Origin: Daphnia carinata
Lineage: Eukaryota; Arthropoda; Branchiopoda; Diplostraca; Daphniidae
Assembly: GCF_022539665.2 (NCBI RefSeq)
Contig: NC_081340.1
Coordinates: 7,873,357 to 7,937,356 of the forward strand
DNA: 64,000 nucleotides
Direction of reading: 5' to 3'
The notes beneath the pieces are model-generated. The model was not told where the DNA came from. It ran no database searches and worked only from the letters and a program-made list of their open reading frames with translations. Position numbers and translations under genes: made by a program. Positions 26,076 to 37,797 of this stretch are shown piece by piece (the stretch's first letter is position 1; each line of letters starts with the position of its first letter).

Positions 26076-28396
26076 ATGCATCGTTGGTGTCCAATCCTGA
26101 TGTTAATCCTGTAAGATGAAATTCTTTATTTCTAACGTTTAGCCGGGTTTATCAGTCAGCGTTTGCTGTTTTCGGTGGTATCTCGTGGAATGCTGTTACT
26201 TACAGAGAGTGAAATTTGTTAAAGGTTAAAACATGCAATGATGAATTGTTTTCAATAGTATAATATCTATCTAGAATGTCAGGATTTAATTACTATAAAT
26301 GAGATTGAAATAATCATTTCACATGTCATACATGTTTTAAGTGGAATTACATTTTAAGTCTGTTTATACCAATTTTATTTACAATCAAATATTCTAGAGA
26401 ATTAAACTTTCTTTTCTGGTTTATTCAATAGGCCCCAGTCCCAACAGAACATGAAAACTTCCAATGAAAATATCCATTTTACATCCCAAAGAGGAACTAC
26501 TCTGTCAAAGGTAAAATTTTGTTTTATTTCGATCTTTTTTTAACGATCGAAGCTTATCAGTTTGCAACAAATACTTGCTTAAGGTACTTACTTACGTTCC
26601 AGAATCGTTGCGTGCATTCATGAAACCTTAGTAGGAATCCGGCTTGCGTGAAACGTTAGTGTGCCAAAATATAGTATTCTTTTATTTACGTTTTAGTGGC
26701 CTTATTTGTAGTGGCCATGACTGTAAACGGCATATATTATCAAATAGTAGCAAAAGATTAGCACGTTAATATGGCTGCTCGTAACTGTTGTAATGATGCG
26801 AACTTTTGGCAGTTTCAGAACTAATGTAGGTGTTTACTGTTTGAATTAAAGGCGAGTTTCGATCTAGATAGCTTTCCGAGAAGAAAAAAAGAATGTAAAT
26901 TATGACAACAGAGTATTATTTTTGGGGGGTACCTTGATTGAGTATAGTTTTGAGTTTCATGTCTGCATGATGTTGGGCTTTTGTCGATTCCTGTAACAAA
27001 AAGAAAGGAAATGTGGGTTGGAGAATCGTGAAAGTTAGCTGCACTGGTACAACTTTTCTTGAACTATCCTGTCCTTCTGTCTGTGGCCCTTCGAAACAAT
27101 CAGAGTGAAACGTAAATATGACTATATCTTGTCGAACCCTCCTCCAGTCCTTGATCTGGACCATCACTTCCAATCCGAAATGGTGATTTTTCCAACCACA
27201 GTAACAAGTTATCCAATCCTTTTTTGTCAATGCCGAATATGCGGTCAATAATGTATTTGGCATTCATTATTAGACCCTGGAAGATCTTCTGTCACGTAGA
27301 CCACGCAGACTACGTGACTTCAAAGAATTTCAAGAAAGCGTCTCCAAAAATTAACGTTGTTGTAGATAAAGTCTAGCTCGCCCTGTCCATTTACTACGTA
27401 GGCACCTGCACCTGCTAACCGGATTTAACATTTAAAAATTAAAAAAAATACTTATAGGGTAAAATTTAGAAATATCTGTGGACTTGTACAGACATTGAAC
27501 AACTTTTGAAGGCTTCTCTTTATGGGTGAGAAAATGAAGCAATCATTGACTTAATAGGAGTGTGTATGACTAAAATCAAGACAGGTTTGGACTTGCACTG
27601 GTTTCAGCTGCTTTGAACAAATGTAATCCGCTAAATATAGCTAAATTACTGGCTACATTGCCGTACGTAACCATACATTTTTATTTTTTTTAGTCTTCGT
27701 AAAATATATTCACCAAACCTATATTTCAAATCAGGTACCAGTTCTGATGGATAGACAGTCCTCCGTCTCTTGGATTCTTGGGAAGATAAACAACCACTCG
27801 GACATGTTAACTGATGGATGGTATTCAAACGTAAGCGGGCAAGGACGCTATCACCCGGGATTTGGCTCGTGCTGCAGCTTAATCAAAATAATCCATTTTG
27901 TGGAACAAGAGCAAAAGTAGTTCTGGCGGTTGTTAAACGACAATTCCACCCAGGTAAATATTGCAAAATGAGGTTAAAAAAAGAAAAGCTAGTAGTTGTC
28001 ACCCGTGTAAACTCGTGTATAAAATGGAAACAGTTTATGGATATGTGATATTCAGATAACATTCTAATTTCAATTTTATTTCATTACAGACAAGATAGTA
28101 CATACAACACGACGAGACCCAAACAAGTCAAATGGCGATCAAGGATAACCATCGTTCTTCAGAAACAAGAACTGGATTGTGCGGGGATGAATCCGGGTGA
28201 CTTCACCCATGGGCAATTGCCTCCAGGAAGGCGAAATTACACATCCACTGCCAAATTAAAGAAGGAAAATAAAGAGGGTTGCTGCTACTGCATGCAACAT
28301 TCAAATCTATCATGGAACAAACTCAGAAAGAAAAGGAGAAAAAAAAATGAAAAGAAAGAAACAAGGAGGGGATCCGACACGTATTTAGTTAAATGA
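26076..28396 (+). other. candidate spliced + strand transcript (lineage-specific or non-coding)
   Basis: Several well-formed splice sites line up on the + strand. They are an ATG at 26076 with donor at 26111; an exon 26432-26510 (acceptor TTATTCAATAG, donor AAAG|GTAAAA); an exon 27694-27734 (acceptor TTATTTTTTTTAG, donor CAG|GTACCA); a donor at 27954 (CCCAG|GTAAAT); and an exon from 28090 (acceptor ATTTCATTACAG). The first two exons are phase-compatible. The last exon has an open frame to 28396 ending in a Lys/Arg-rich tail, but I could not build one continuous frame through all exons. The protein pieces match nothing I know. It could be a lncRNA, a young gene, or chance. A competing minus-strand exon-like segment lies at 26933-26990. 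Confidence 0.25.
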
Positions 28397-28908
28397 GGAA
28401 ATCTTTGGTTTGAGCTCGTTTTGGCATTCGAATCAGACTGGTTTGTTATATCTTTTGTCTGGATTCGGGACTGGGGGTGTAATAATTACTCTTTAGCTCT
28501 ATGTTTCAAATAATATAGGAGAACAGTGCGATTGGTTAGCACGTAGGTTTTTTTCAGTCAACGCATCCGTTCTCTTGTGACTTTCGAAACGTGGTAAACC
28601 TGAACAAAAAGGAGACGAAATGTATGAAGTATACCGCCATGTAAGTGGCATCATTTCAGCCCTCTTGATTACGGAGACGTGAACGTCAGGTAACATTCTT
28701 TTCCATGTCGACTTCTTGCAAATATTCATTTATTCGTCTGGAAGGCTCCGACTTTCGAAGTATGGGGATAACATCTGAAAATCGACACTTAACTTATTAA
28801 TTATGCCACGCGAAGTATGAGCTCTAAAAGTACAACTAGTTTCCTAATCAGATACATTTTGCATTTAAGGTACGTGAAAAAAAAAGAAAAAACACAACAA
28901 AAAGGTCC

Positions 28909-30498
28909 CTATATTTCACCTTGAAGATAAATTTCGTCGAGGATGGCGTCTGGCGATTTTCTGTCCCAACCTTCACGTATCCAGGCGTCATCGTTCTTGA
29001 CGCAGAGCCGGAGGAATTTGAGCCAATTGAGACGAATGTCGGAGCTTTTTGCTGGAACAATGTCGGCCTTCTTTAATATTCGCGTCAGAATTTCTTCGAC
29101 CGAAGCTTCCGGATGACCCAAATTCACCAATCTTCGCTTGCCTAGAAGAACTTGCAGGACGAGTATCAATCGACGTCGGAAGTGCTCCGTGGCTGGAGAG
29201 GCTGGTGATAGGATCTCGGTCAGAGTCATTCGATTGAAAACCGTCGTCGGACTTGGCGAAGCCAAATCCAACGGCTCGTTTTGACTCTTGTTCTCTGTCA
29301 GCGTGAAAGGCGCTGGAAGAGAGATCTTTCGTTTGATCGACGTGGACGACCCGTTATTCGTGTTAGCCGTGGTGGTCAATGCGTTAACGGCAAGATTGAG
29401 AGGAGACGCGGGAGCCGAATGATTGATCACGAGACGAGGACTGTCTGGTGGGGACATTGAATCATCCGATTGCTTCCTTCGTTTGCACAATTCCAGCGGG
29501 TAGTCCTGAAAGGGCGGCGGCGATTCCGTTTCTCGCTTGGTGATTGTTCCGGATGGCCGTAGGCTTATCAGCGGCGGAGGTGGAGGTAATTGACTTGACG
29601 GTGATTTTTTAAATTGTGGTGGCGTTTTTGACGGCGTGACAGGTTGAGCTGATTTCCCTACTGGTTGACCTGTTGTTTTTGCTGTTGTTTGTTGCGGTAG
29701 CGGCCTTTGTTGGGCCACCGTCGGAACCGGTTTGACTTGCGGCAAAAGCTTCACCGTCATGGGTGGCAACATCAATTCCGACTTTGAACGAGAGGATGGT
29801 GCTGGACTGTTGATGACGACGATCCATCCGCTAGTCATGTGAAGGTACTTTCGTGGTTTGCTCTGCAATAGTAGATAACGTCGCGCTTGTGACGCTTCCA
29901 ACAGCTTCGTGTACACGAACGCTTGACTATCGTGCAGGGGACTGTCGAGCCAAAAAGCTGTCGCTACTAGCGGACGCGGACCGCGAGGTTGGTTGTTGAA
30001 CCATATCTGTACAGGGAACGGCCTCTTGGCAGGTACTGGTTGGAAAACGTCCAGATGGTCGGCTGATAGCGATCGCTTTAGGATGGGCTTGACGCTGGCC
30101 AACTTGGCTGCACTTGGCTGATGGGCCGTCGTCTTGACGTCCGTTCTCTTATTGCCATTTGTTTGCTGCTGACTGCTGACTAGAGCCGGACCCGCCGATG
30201 ATGAGCTTGTGGTCGTGATGGCTGATGAACTCCTGCTCGATTCGGATGCGGACGACTTTTGAGCAGTCACGGCGACGGGATGATGCGCGAAGCGACACAT
30301 GGCGTTGGCCAGTATTTGCTTGCCATTAGCGGCGGTGGGCGGCGTTTGCGGCTGCAAGGGAGGGGCGCAAAAAACAGGCCGCCTGTGGATGACGGTGAAT
30401 TTTGTGGGACCCGAAGGAAAATTGCCGAGTTCGCTGCGGATCCTCGATTGGGCCGTCGTCATTTTAGCCGTTACGGCGGTTACGGTGCGCTGCTCCAT
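28909..30498 (-). CDS. unrecognised 529-aa Ser/Pro/Thr-rich protein with conserved-looking C-terminus
   Basis: A single coding exon begins just after a good acceptor (CATTGCAG at about 30508). ATG 30498 is chosen because splicing to the upstream exon 30831-30909 puts an in-frame TAA before it. Three parts are visible. An N-terminal segment (about 1-90) contains FTVIHRRPVF. A middle part (about 165-235) contains VQIWFNNQPRGPRPLVATAF and YLLLQSKPRKYLHMTSGW. Long Pro/Ser/Thr/Gln-rich spacers carry basic patches (KRRK, KRPFP) suggesting nuclear localisation. The last roughly 90 residues look helical and folded (SVEEILTRILKKADIVPA, LNWLKFLRLCVKNDDAWI, SPDAILDEIYLQ). I do not recognise the family and assign no function. 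Composition fits a nuclear regulator. Confidence 0.75.
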   Translation of the reverse strand: MEQRTVTAVTAKMTTAQSRIRSELGNFPSGPTKFTVIHRRPVFCAPPLQPQTPPTAANGKQILANAMCRFAHHPVAVTAQKSSASESSRSSSAITTTSSSSAGPALVSSQQQTNGNKRTDVKTTAHQPSAAKLASVKPILKRSLSADHLDVFQPVPAKRPFPVQIWFNNQPRGPRPLVATAFWLDSPLHDSQAFVYTKLLEASQARRYLLLQSKPRKYLHMTSGWIVVINSPAPSSRSKSELMLPPMTVKLLPQVKPVPTVAQQRPLPQQTTAKTTGQPVGKSAQPVTPSKTPPQFKKSPSSQLPPPPPLISLRPSGTITKRETESPPPFQDYPLELCKRRKQSDDSMSPPDSPRLVINHSAPASPLNLAVNALTTTANTNNGSSTSIKRKISLPAPFTLTENKSQNEPLDLASPSPTTVFNRMTLTEILSPASPATEHFRRRLILVLQVLLGKRRLVNLGHPEASVEEILTRILKKADIVPAKSSDIRLNWLKFLRLCVKNDDAWIREGWDRKSPDAILDEIYLQGEI

Positions 30499-30830
30499 AC
30501 TTCGCTGCAATGAGGTGAGAAATAAATAGAAACAAATGGGAAAGAATCTTGTTAAAGGTCCAACGCGTCATTCGAATTTCTTATCATTTGTCGCAACAGC
30601 ATCTCGCTATCTTCCTTCATATCGTATCTTTCGTGTATACGTAAGGACTTAAACTTTGAATCTTGATGCTGTAATGTGTTGCGGGATAAAAGCTCAACGT
30701 CTCTGCAGTCGATTATTTACTTTTGAAACAAATTCTATTCTTTAGGTGGAAACTTGGAGGAGAAACGACGCATTAAAAATGGGATAAATACATTGGCCGG
30801 ATAAATAAGAGAAAATGCCGTAAGTCCTAC

Positions 30831-30909
30831 CTCTTATGCGTTTATAGACAATGGCTGCTGATGAGGCATGAAGATCGTACGTGGAATGAGCTCGGGGTCT
30901 CGTTGGCTT
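30831..30909 (-). other. 5' UTR exon of the 28909-30498 gene
   Basis: A 79-nt segment between acceptor TTTCCGCAG and donor AAGAG|GTAGGA on the minus strand, 320 bp upstream of the coding exon. It has a stop (TAA) in frame with the downstream ATG, so it acts as leader rather than coding sequence. Confidence 0.5.
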
Positions 30910-32050
30910 CTGCGGAAACAAGATAGTATGCCATGAATTTCATCCGTCTACCCGTCATTATCCTTATCATGTTTTTATCTACAAAATAGTGGCATGGCAG
31001 ACTTGTGAGCCGTCACGGGCTGATATCGGATGTTGAATCTACTGGTAAACTTTATTTACTTGTCTTCCTTTTAAGTTTTCGACTAAACGATCGATTCTCT
31101 GTCCTTAAAATCTGGGTCATCGTCAGTGCCCTTGTATCAGACATCCATTTGACCGCTTTACCATGACGACCACCTGCAATACGTGTCCAGCAGGTCAGCA
31201 TGATTTTTCCATCAACCAACAATCCAGTTCGTTCGATTCGAAATGTTGTGTTGGCCCGTGCGGATTCTCTCAAGGCTAAACGTAATATCCCCATTCGACG
31301 ACAAAATGCGTCAGTCAAGTACCCAACAAAATTTTTTATTTCATCTTTTTTTTTTCGAATTTGGAATGGCAGGCATTCAATATTATTTGGGCCATCCACT
31401 CAACACACGATTTACTCTTTCATTTTTCTTTTTTTTTTTTTTTTCTTTAGAAAGGATTCCAACAATTTCAGGCCGATATCCTTCATCCACCTGGGTATAG
31501 ACAGAAATTCGCTTAGTGACAAGAACACCTGCCTTCCAACTGCATTTTACCATATATGTATAGGATACCTGTCGCAATCTTTGGAGTCATCAGAAGCTCC
31601 TATTACTACCCAATACTCTCGCCATTGGCTAAAAGAGCAATAGCTTCTACTGTCGCCAAGAGCTGCTTCTTACGCACTCTCGTCCCTGTTGTTGTTAATC
31701 AACATCTCATCCACCCTCTAGCGATTGATGGTCAACACAACCTTCGAAGTCGCCCCATTCTGGTTGCCACGGAGATCTACCTGCTGCATCGGTAAGTCAC
31801 CCACTCTCTTTATTTTGATTGCCGTCCTCCTAAGCACTGATGCGGGGCGATATCCATGTTTGTCTTTTTATAATGGCGGTTAAGAAATTAACACAAACGA
31901 AACAATGCGAACGTCCGTTTGCGGGTCTTTGCCGATGACAACAATTTCGCACGCGCAACAGGGTAGGACAGAGGTTCGAAAATGGCGTTGTTTGCACGTA
32001 GGCTCGCGCACGTAATGTTTAGGGAAATGATCAGTCAATAAAACGCCTAC

Positions 32051-32131
32051 CTTAATTGTTGATGGATGAGAATCCGGACAGTGTTGCTGACGGTTGCAAT
32101 GCATTAACTTCCATGAGATATCAAACATGTT
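32051..32131 (-). other. isolated exon-like segment, possible upstream leader exon
   Basis: 81 nt flanked on the minus strand by a pyrimidine-rich acceptor (TTTCTTCGTGCAG) and donor ATTAAG|GTAGGC. One frame is fully open (containing CNRQQHCPDSHP). It may be a distal leader exon of the 28909-30498 gene or part of an unrecognised gene. Confidence 0.25.
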
Positions 32132-35100
32132 CTGCACGAAGAAAAAAAAATCTCCAGCGTCTTATACTAGTCGTCTGTGTGTTTGTGGAGAGTTCTTGTT
32201 TTTTTTCCCAGAAACCTGATTATTGCACGGGCTAAACTATTCTGTGGCACTGGATTTCTTTCACTTCTTGAACGTCGTTCGGTGGTTTGCGTGTTTTAAG
32301 GAGAACCCCGCGAAGAACCGGTTTTGCGCGTTTTGGTGCCTGTATTTGTGTTTTCTTTCTCTCTTTATTTCTTTTCTTTTTCTTAAATAATACCGGAGAA
32401 TTGATATGACTTTGCTTAATTGTTTTTGGTTTTTTTTCCCCCTTACCACCGGTTTAATACCGATGTTTTCTTTTCTTTTTCTTTGGGTTTTTGTTTTTTG
32501 CCTATTTAGACAAATTAGCAGCAGGTTCTTTTTGGCCTTTTCCTGTTTATTTATAACACCAGAATTTGAAAATGTGTAAGTCTTGCAGCGATATCACCTT
32601 GATTGTGAAGCAGGTCTTGTCGTTCGTGCCACTCTTTGTTTTTGTTTTTTTTGTTTTTTGTTTTTTAAATCCTTCAAGTTTAAACGGCTGACGAGCCACT
32701 TCATCCCGTTCTGTCATTTTCCCTCCATATATTTAGCCGTTTTGATTTTTTTGACGACTAGTTTACATGCCCTAACGAGAAAAATGAAGTGTATACCGTT
32801 CCTTAGGAAACAGGTTGCGTGTCGAGTCTTGCCTATACGCCCATGAATATCATCGCCCTAAAATTCAATTGAATTTTACAAGGCCCTTTTGCATCGTTTT
32901 ATGGACACCTTGACAATCAAAAAATCATTCTGGTTTTCTTGACGAACAGTTGAAAACGTTCAAATTCAAAGCGGTTGACTGAGCAACTGCAAAACAATCA
33001 TCGTCTGTGATCGGATGTTTTTATGTCGCGTATATTATTGGGTTTCATCAGACTGTTGGGCGACTTTGAACCAATTGTAGAAAATAAGGTGCGGGTGTAA
33101 GCGCTTTCAAGCGTAACATTAAGCCATTGGCATTGAAAGTACCCCTCCAAGAAAATGACTGATATTTTTAGATTCGACAGCAACATCGATTGAATTCTAC
33201 GAAAGGGATGGCAAAAGTGAAAAGATACCAAAAGCTCTCTTTACATTCAATTTAATTTGCCATTTTTTCGATTCGACAAAGCCTATGCTATTTCAAATGT
33301 CTGGTACGAAAAGGATTAGTCACCTAAAATGTGCCATTTTAGTAGTCGCTTACCTTGTTATTATTTCTTTGCTATTGTAAAAGCTATTCATGTTCACTAT
33401 TGTAAAGCCGATCATGTAATGTAAAAAGAAAGACAGCGTCGTATCGCCTATATCAGGGAATGCCCTTTTAAGATTGTCGGTCAAGATGCTTCGCTTTCTT
33501 TTTCGCGCGTTTGACTAATTAGAGTAAAAGGACAAGTCAGATACAGTGTTCCAAAAGCTCTTGATTGATTTTGTGGTTTTGTGTTATCCCCTTTTGTTTT
33601 GCGTTAGCTTTTTTTCGGAGAACAAAAATTCTTTGAACGCGTAAACTGGTTACGTATCGTAGACTTTATTCAATTCGTGGAATGTCGTTAATGGCCACTA
33701 ATTGAACGCGAAGACAACCCAAAGCATCTGGCCTAGAGGGAGAAAGGGCACGCGCGCATGATCAAGCACAAAGGGTCGGTTCTTTCCCGTCCAATATGTA
33801 AAGTCTGACCTGTCCTGATTGGCGATCTAATTGTAATCTGAAATCCTCAAAACCATGAGCCAGCAAATTAAACAAGTCGAACGAGTTCCAGAAGTGCCAC
33901 GGTCTCAAATCATGCCCTTGGTCGTTTATCAAATTGGTGGCGAGCGACATGATGTATTTGGAAAGACTCGGTACTCCTACGACCACTGCGTTTAAGATAG
34001 CCGTTGAAAAATGGCTACCAAATGAAAAAGAAAGCAAAACAGAAAATCGTTTTATTTCTATTCCTGTCCTAAACCCTTTCGCCTGATTGATGGTCAGTGT
34101 CGTGTGCATTTAAACAGCTGGCTGCATGTGCCCTACGTCAAACTGGGTACATTGAAAACCCACCATTTTCACTCGTCAGTACAGGTTTTTAGCTCATTTT
34201 CATTACGTTAAATTCTTCTATTTGGGTTAAGCAGTACCGATTAAAATCGCACACTCGTTACCGACCCCAAATGCTGTTGGCTACCACCACTAGATAACGA
34301 ATCACTTCATGATGAAACATGAATCCAAGTTGTCCCATCGCTATAGTAGGTCACGTAACCCACTCCAGTCCCGCAGATTGGTCAATTCCAAATAATATCT
34401 TTTCGATGGGATGTAACAGCTTAGATCTGTTTCATTCTGAAGGTCACGAAAAAGTGATGAGGAGATACCAGTGGCTGATGGCCTTTCTTAAAAACAATAG
34501 GCGAGGAGAATTGCAAACCCACCCCCTTTATCCATTTTGGAATGACGGTACCATTTTTGTTTTTTCTCGAAAGGAAAATGAAAAGTATTTGCGCACCAAG
34601 GTAAACAAAACGATGCATAACAGCCAAAGGAAAGCTCCTGGACGTGCGACGTGGTTTAGCTCAGCTATGTCGTATAAGAGAATTCCTTGTAACCAAAGCC
34701 AAAATGTGTTGCATCGCACTAGTAAAGAAAGCAATCGAGTTAGACATTTCCCAAGAACGCTAGGAAAACTAGACGACCCTTGGCAGTATGCGATGGTTGA
34801 GGATGTTTACTGAATTAGACAAAGATTTGTAAATGGTAGCATAAAGCGAAAGAGCGAACTCGTTCGGTTGCGTCCGTATTGACTGACAGGCGTCGTACCG
34901 TACCTCTAAACCCGTTAGAAGCTGGAGTTACGCAGGCATTGCTGATGGCCGTATGCTAATCTTTTTCGAATGGATGAGCGGACGCGTGCCACAGACCACG
35001 TACGCACAAGTTCAAAAGAGCCAGCAGGATAAAAAACTTGGGCAAACCTCGCGCTCAGGTGGGTCTAAAATTCAATTAAAAACAATAGCTGAAAGTCCTT

Positions 35101-37621
35101 CATTAAAGGTGACCTCGAGCTTCGAAGATGAAGAAATTGAAGTGCTTACTTTCGATGGTGACCGATGAGGCGGCGGCCCATCATCAGAAGCTAACAGTCG
35201 TAATAATAACAAGGGTGCGGTCTTGTTTGACTGAAACATTCAAATGCCCGTGGCCTACAAAAAAAAAATGGTTATTACTGAACACGAACAAGCTTTCTTT
35301 GGAAGATTCTGCAACAGAAAAAAAAAACCAGTTGTTATAGGCTACGCGTTCGATCCAGCTATTTCCACTTTTGTTACCAAAGATTTCGTTGAAAGTATGC
35401 CATCGCTGTATGCACACACATCCCCTATATGGAAGTTCATGTATGTATCTCGTACAAAAAGAAAGGGTTAAAGAAAAAAAAACTTTCGAATGGCAACGAG
35501 TCCCCCCCCCCCAAAAAAAAAAAAAAAATGACAAGAAACAGCATGTCTAATTGATGTGGTAAAAACTCACACATGCAATGTTTCCGTTAAATGTTTAATT
35601 GTTTCCTAATGCTTAATCTTTCCAGCAATAGCTTGTCTATGCGTTTTTTTCCTCGTTATACATTCAGTCACCGGGTATGTTGAAACAAGTGGAGCCTTAT
35701 TTTTTTTTCTGGGTAAATTTTATTTTTTAGGCCGCCATTTTGTTTGTTTACTGTCTGAAAAATTCAAACGTCACCGCAGGTATTATGCAAGACGGTCTCG
35801 TAATCTAGGGTTCCATACAACCGTATGTGTAGCTATAGTGTCACAATATGTGTTGCCACAGTTCAAATTTATGGCCTTAAGGTAAAACTATAAATCTGGA
35901 ATGACCAAAACAATTTTCACAAATCAATCAGAAACTATGCGAAAGACAATTAATTACACCGCAAATTCAATCTGCCATTCCGTGCAAATTTCCAAAACAG
36001 AGATATGAAGTGAGAGAACTGTTAGCAAACAGGAATTGCGAAGGAACATTTAGGTTACGTTTTTGCATGTTTTGTACAGTTTTTTTGTTCACTTATTTTA
36101 ATCGAATTTTCGCGTCGTGTTCCTTATGCGGTGGAGAGAAAGTTACGTTTTGTCTCGTCAACATGGTTGTCAATACCTATCGCGAGGGGTTACAGACGTA
36201 ATCCCCGTAACAATTAACTGTTTTCAAGACCCAAGTAAAAAAAAAAAAAAAACCAGACCGACCAGCTACTCAGACTTGAAAGTTGACACTCATCATTATT
36301 CATGGCAATCGGCTATGATAAATATATGCCGTCTGTCTGCCACGATATTTAAAATGTATGGGTGAGTTGCTATCATACCCAAGGACTTTAGATAAAACAG
36401 GTATGGGAATAAGATTGCCCCATGTATAGTGTTTGTGTTGATTAACTTAAACGTAAATCGCTTTCATCTACCGTCTGCTCGTTCATCACTGGAGCAAAAA
36501 TTGTTTCCCTAAAAAAATCGTTTGGCCGCAGTTACTTGTACGTCCTATGTAGCTGTTTTTTAATCACAGATTCTCTTGTCTAGCGAAATGTTATTAAAAA
36601 AAAATAATTTTGAAATTCCACGACCATGATTGTTGCACGCATCTTTGCTATCGCTGATCGCCAATCTTGCATTGCTGATAACCAAACGCCATGCACGGAT
36701 CTAGAAGGATAAGTTTCTAAATTTGAATTGTGGTTTCACGACTTGGTCACACTTTCATTTCCTAGGAACAATAAAGGAAATGGACTTTCGTCTGTTTTGG
36801 CCGTGGACTGATCACTAGGCCGGAAAGTACTTTAGTATAACAAACACTATCAGTTGTTCATTCATCACGGCCGCCGTCGAGATACGTAGGCCTATGCATG
36901 GTTCTATGGTTATGTAACGTCAATAAAACACGAACAAAAAAACGTGAACGACTTACGAGGATGGTGACTTTTATCTAGCATTTGTTAAACCTAAGGACAA
37001 ACGTGGTTTATCTTTGAACTTTGACTCATAGGGATTGGCCTGAAACTGATGTGATTTCATTGACTTGACGACCTTTTGCACTAGCTTCACGAACACAAAA
37101 AAATTTAAGACGTTGGTTACAACAGCGAGATAAATTCACTTTAGGTCGTATCAATTGGTGACCAGACGATGTTTACGTAAAAAACCGAGACAGATTGCGT
37201 ATCAACGATAAAATAATAGCCATTCCACAATAATGCATTTGCGTTGCGATATATGCGTTGCCGTGAATCTTATCTGATAACCCGCTAATCAGATATTACG
37301 CACTTATGAAATCTTTATCTCTCGTTATCGCCTTGTGCGTAACGTTGTTCAGCTATTAAAATTATAATACAACAAAACATTTGGAATCCAAAATTTACTA
37401 TTTTTTAGCCCTATTTTGATATGCCAATTCTTAAAGCATGTTATATCCTAAAAAAAAAAATGTGAAAAAAAGAAACCCGGGAAAAACTTTGTGCACGTGT
37501 TGCGTAGATAGGTGGAATGGAGTCATTTCACAGAAGAAAATTCCGCACGATGCAATCCGGAATTGAATAATATTCAACACCGTTACAAAATACTTTTTGT
37601 TTCTTTTGGTTTCTGGAGCTC
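32132..37621. other. 5.5 kb with no confident gene
   Basis: AT-rich sequence. The longest open frame is 34319-34813 (+, 164 codons), followed by frames at 34953-35168 and 35244-35471 on the same strand. Their translations match no family I know and have no convincing splice sites linking them. No transposon terminal repeats, tRNA or known domain were identified. It may contain lineage-specific exons or decayed mobile DNA. Confidence 0.35.
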
Positions 37622-37682
37622 CGCTAGATGGCAAATGTAGCAAGAATGCAATCCGGATTTCTCCTCAGCCCGCCAGAGGGTG
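37622..37682. promoter_or_regulatory. MCRS1 upstream element pair (YY1-like and CTCF-like)
   Basis: About 115-175 bp before the MCRS1 ATG lie CGCTAGATGGC (37622-37632, containing the YY1/Pho core AGATGGC) and CCCGCCAGAGGGTG (37669-37682), which resembles the CTCF core. Both are motif resemblances only. Confidence 0.35.
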
Positions 37683-37797
37683 AGAAAAGCAGCGAAAGCA
37701 TTTTGTCGGGTGGCTGTCGTCTGTACCGCAATTTCTGATTGTGTTTTTGTCTTTTCATTGTTTCGCGCGTTTCTCCCAAACGGAAGCTGGCATCAAC

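Noticed and set aside
31052-31399. Minus-strand open frame with an Ig-like edge (GKIMLTCW), suggesting a Beat-type immunoglobulin exon
   Set aside because: No usable splice acceptor upstream, an A-homopolymer inside the frame, and no second Ig half (conserved Trp or YxC) nearby; the resemblance is too short.
31451-31791. Plus-strand exon-like block with a long polypyrimidine acceptor and donor CATCG|GTAAGT
   Set aside because: The acceptor is mainly a T homopolymer, the translation has no recognisable features, and no partner exons could be placed.
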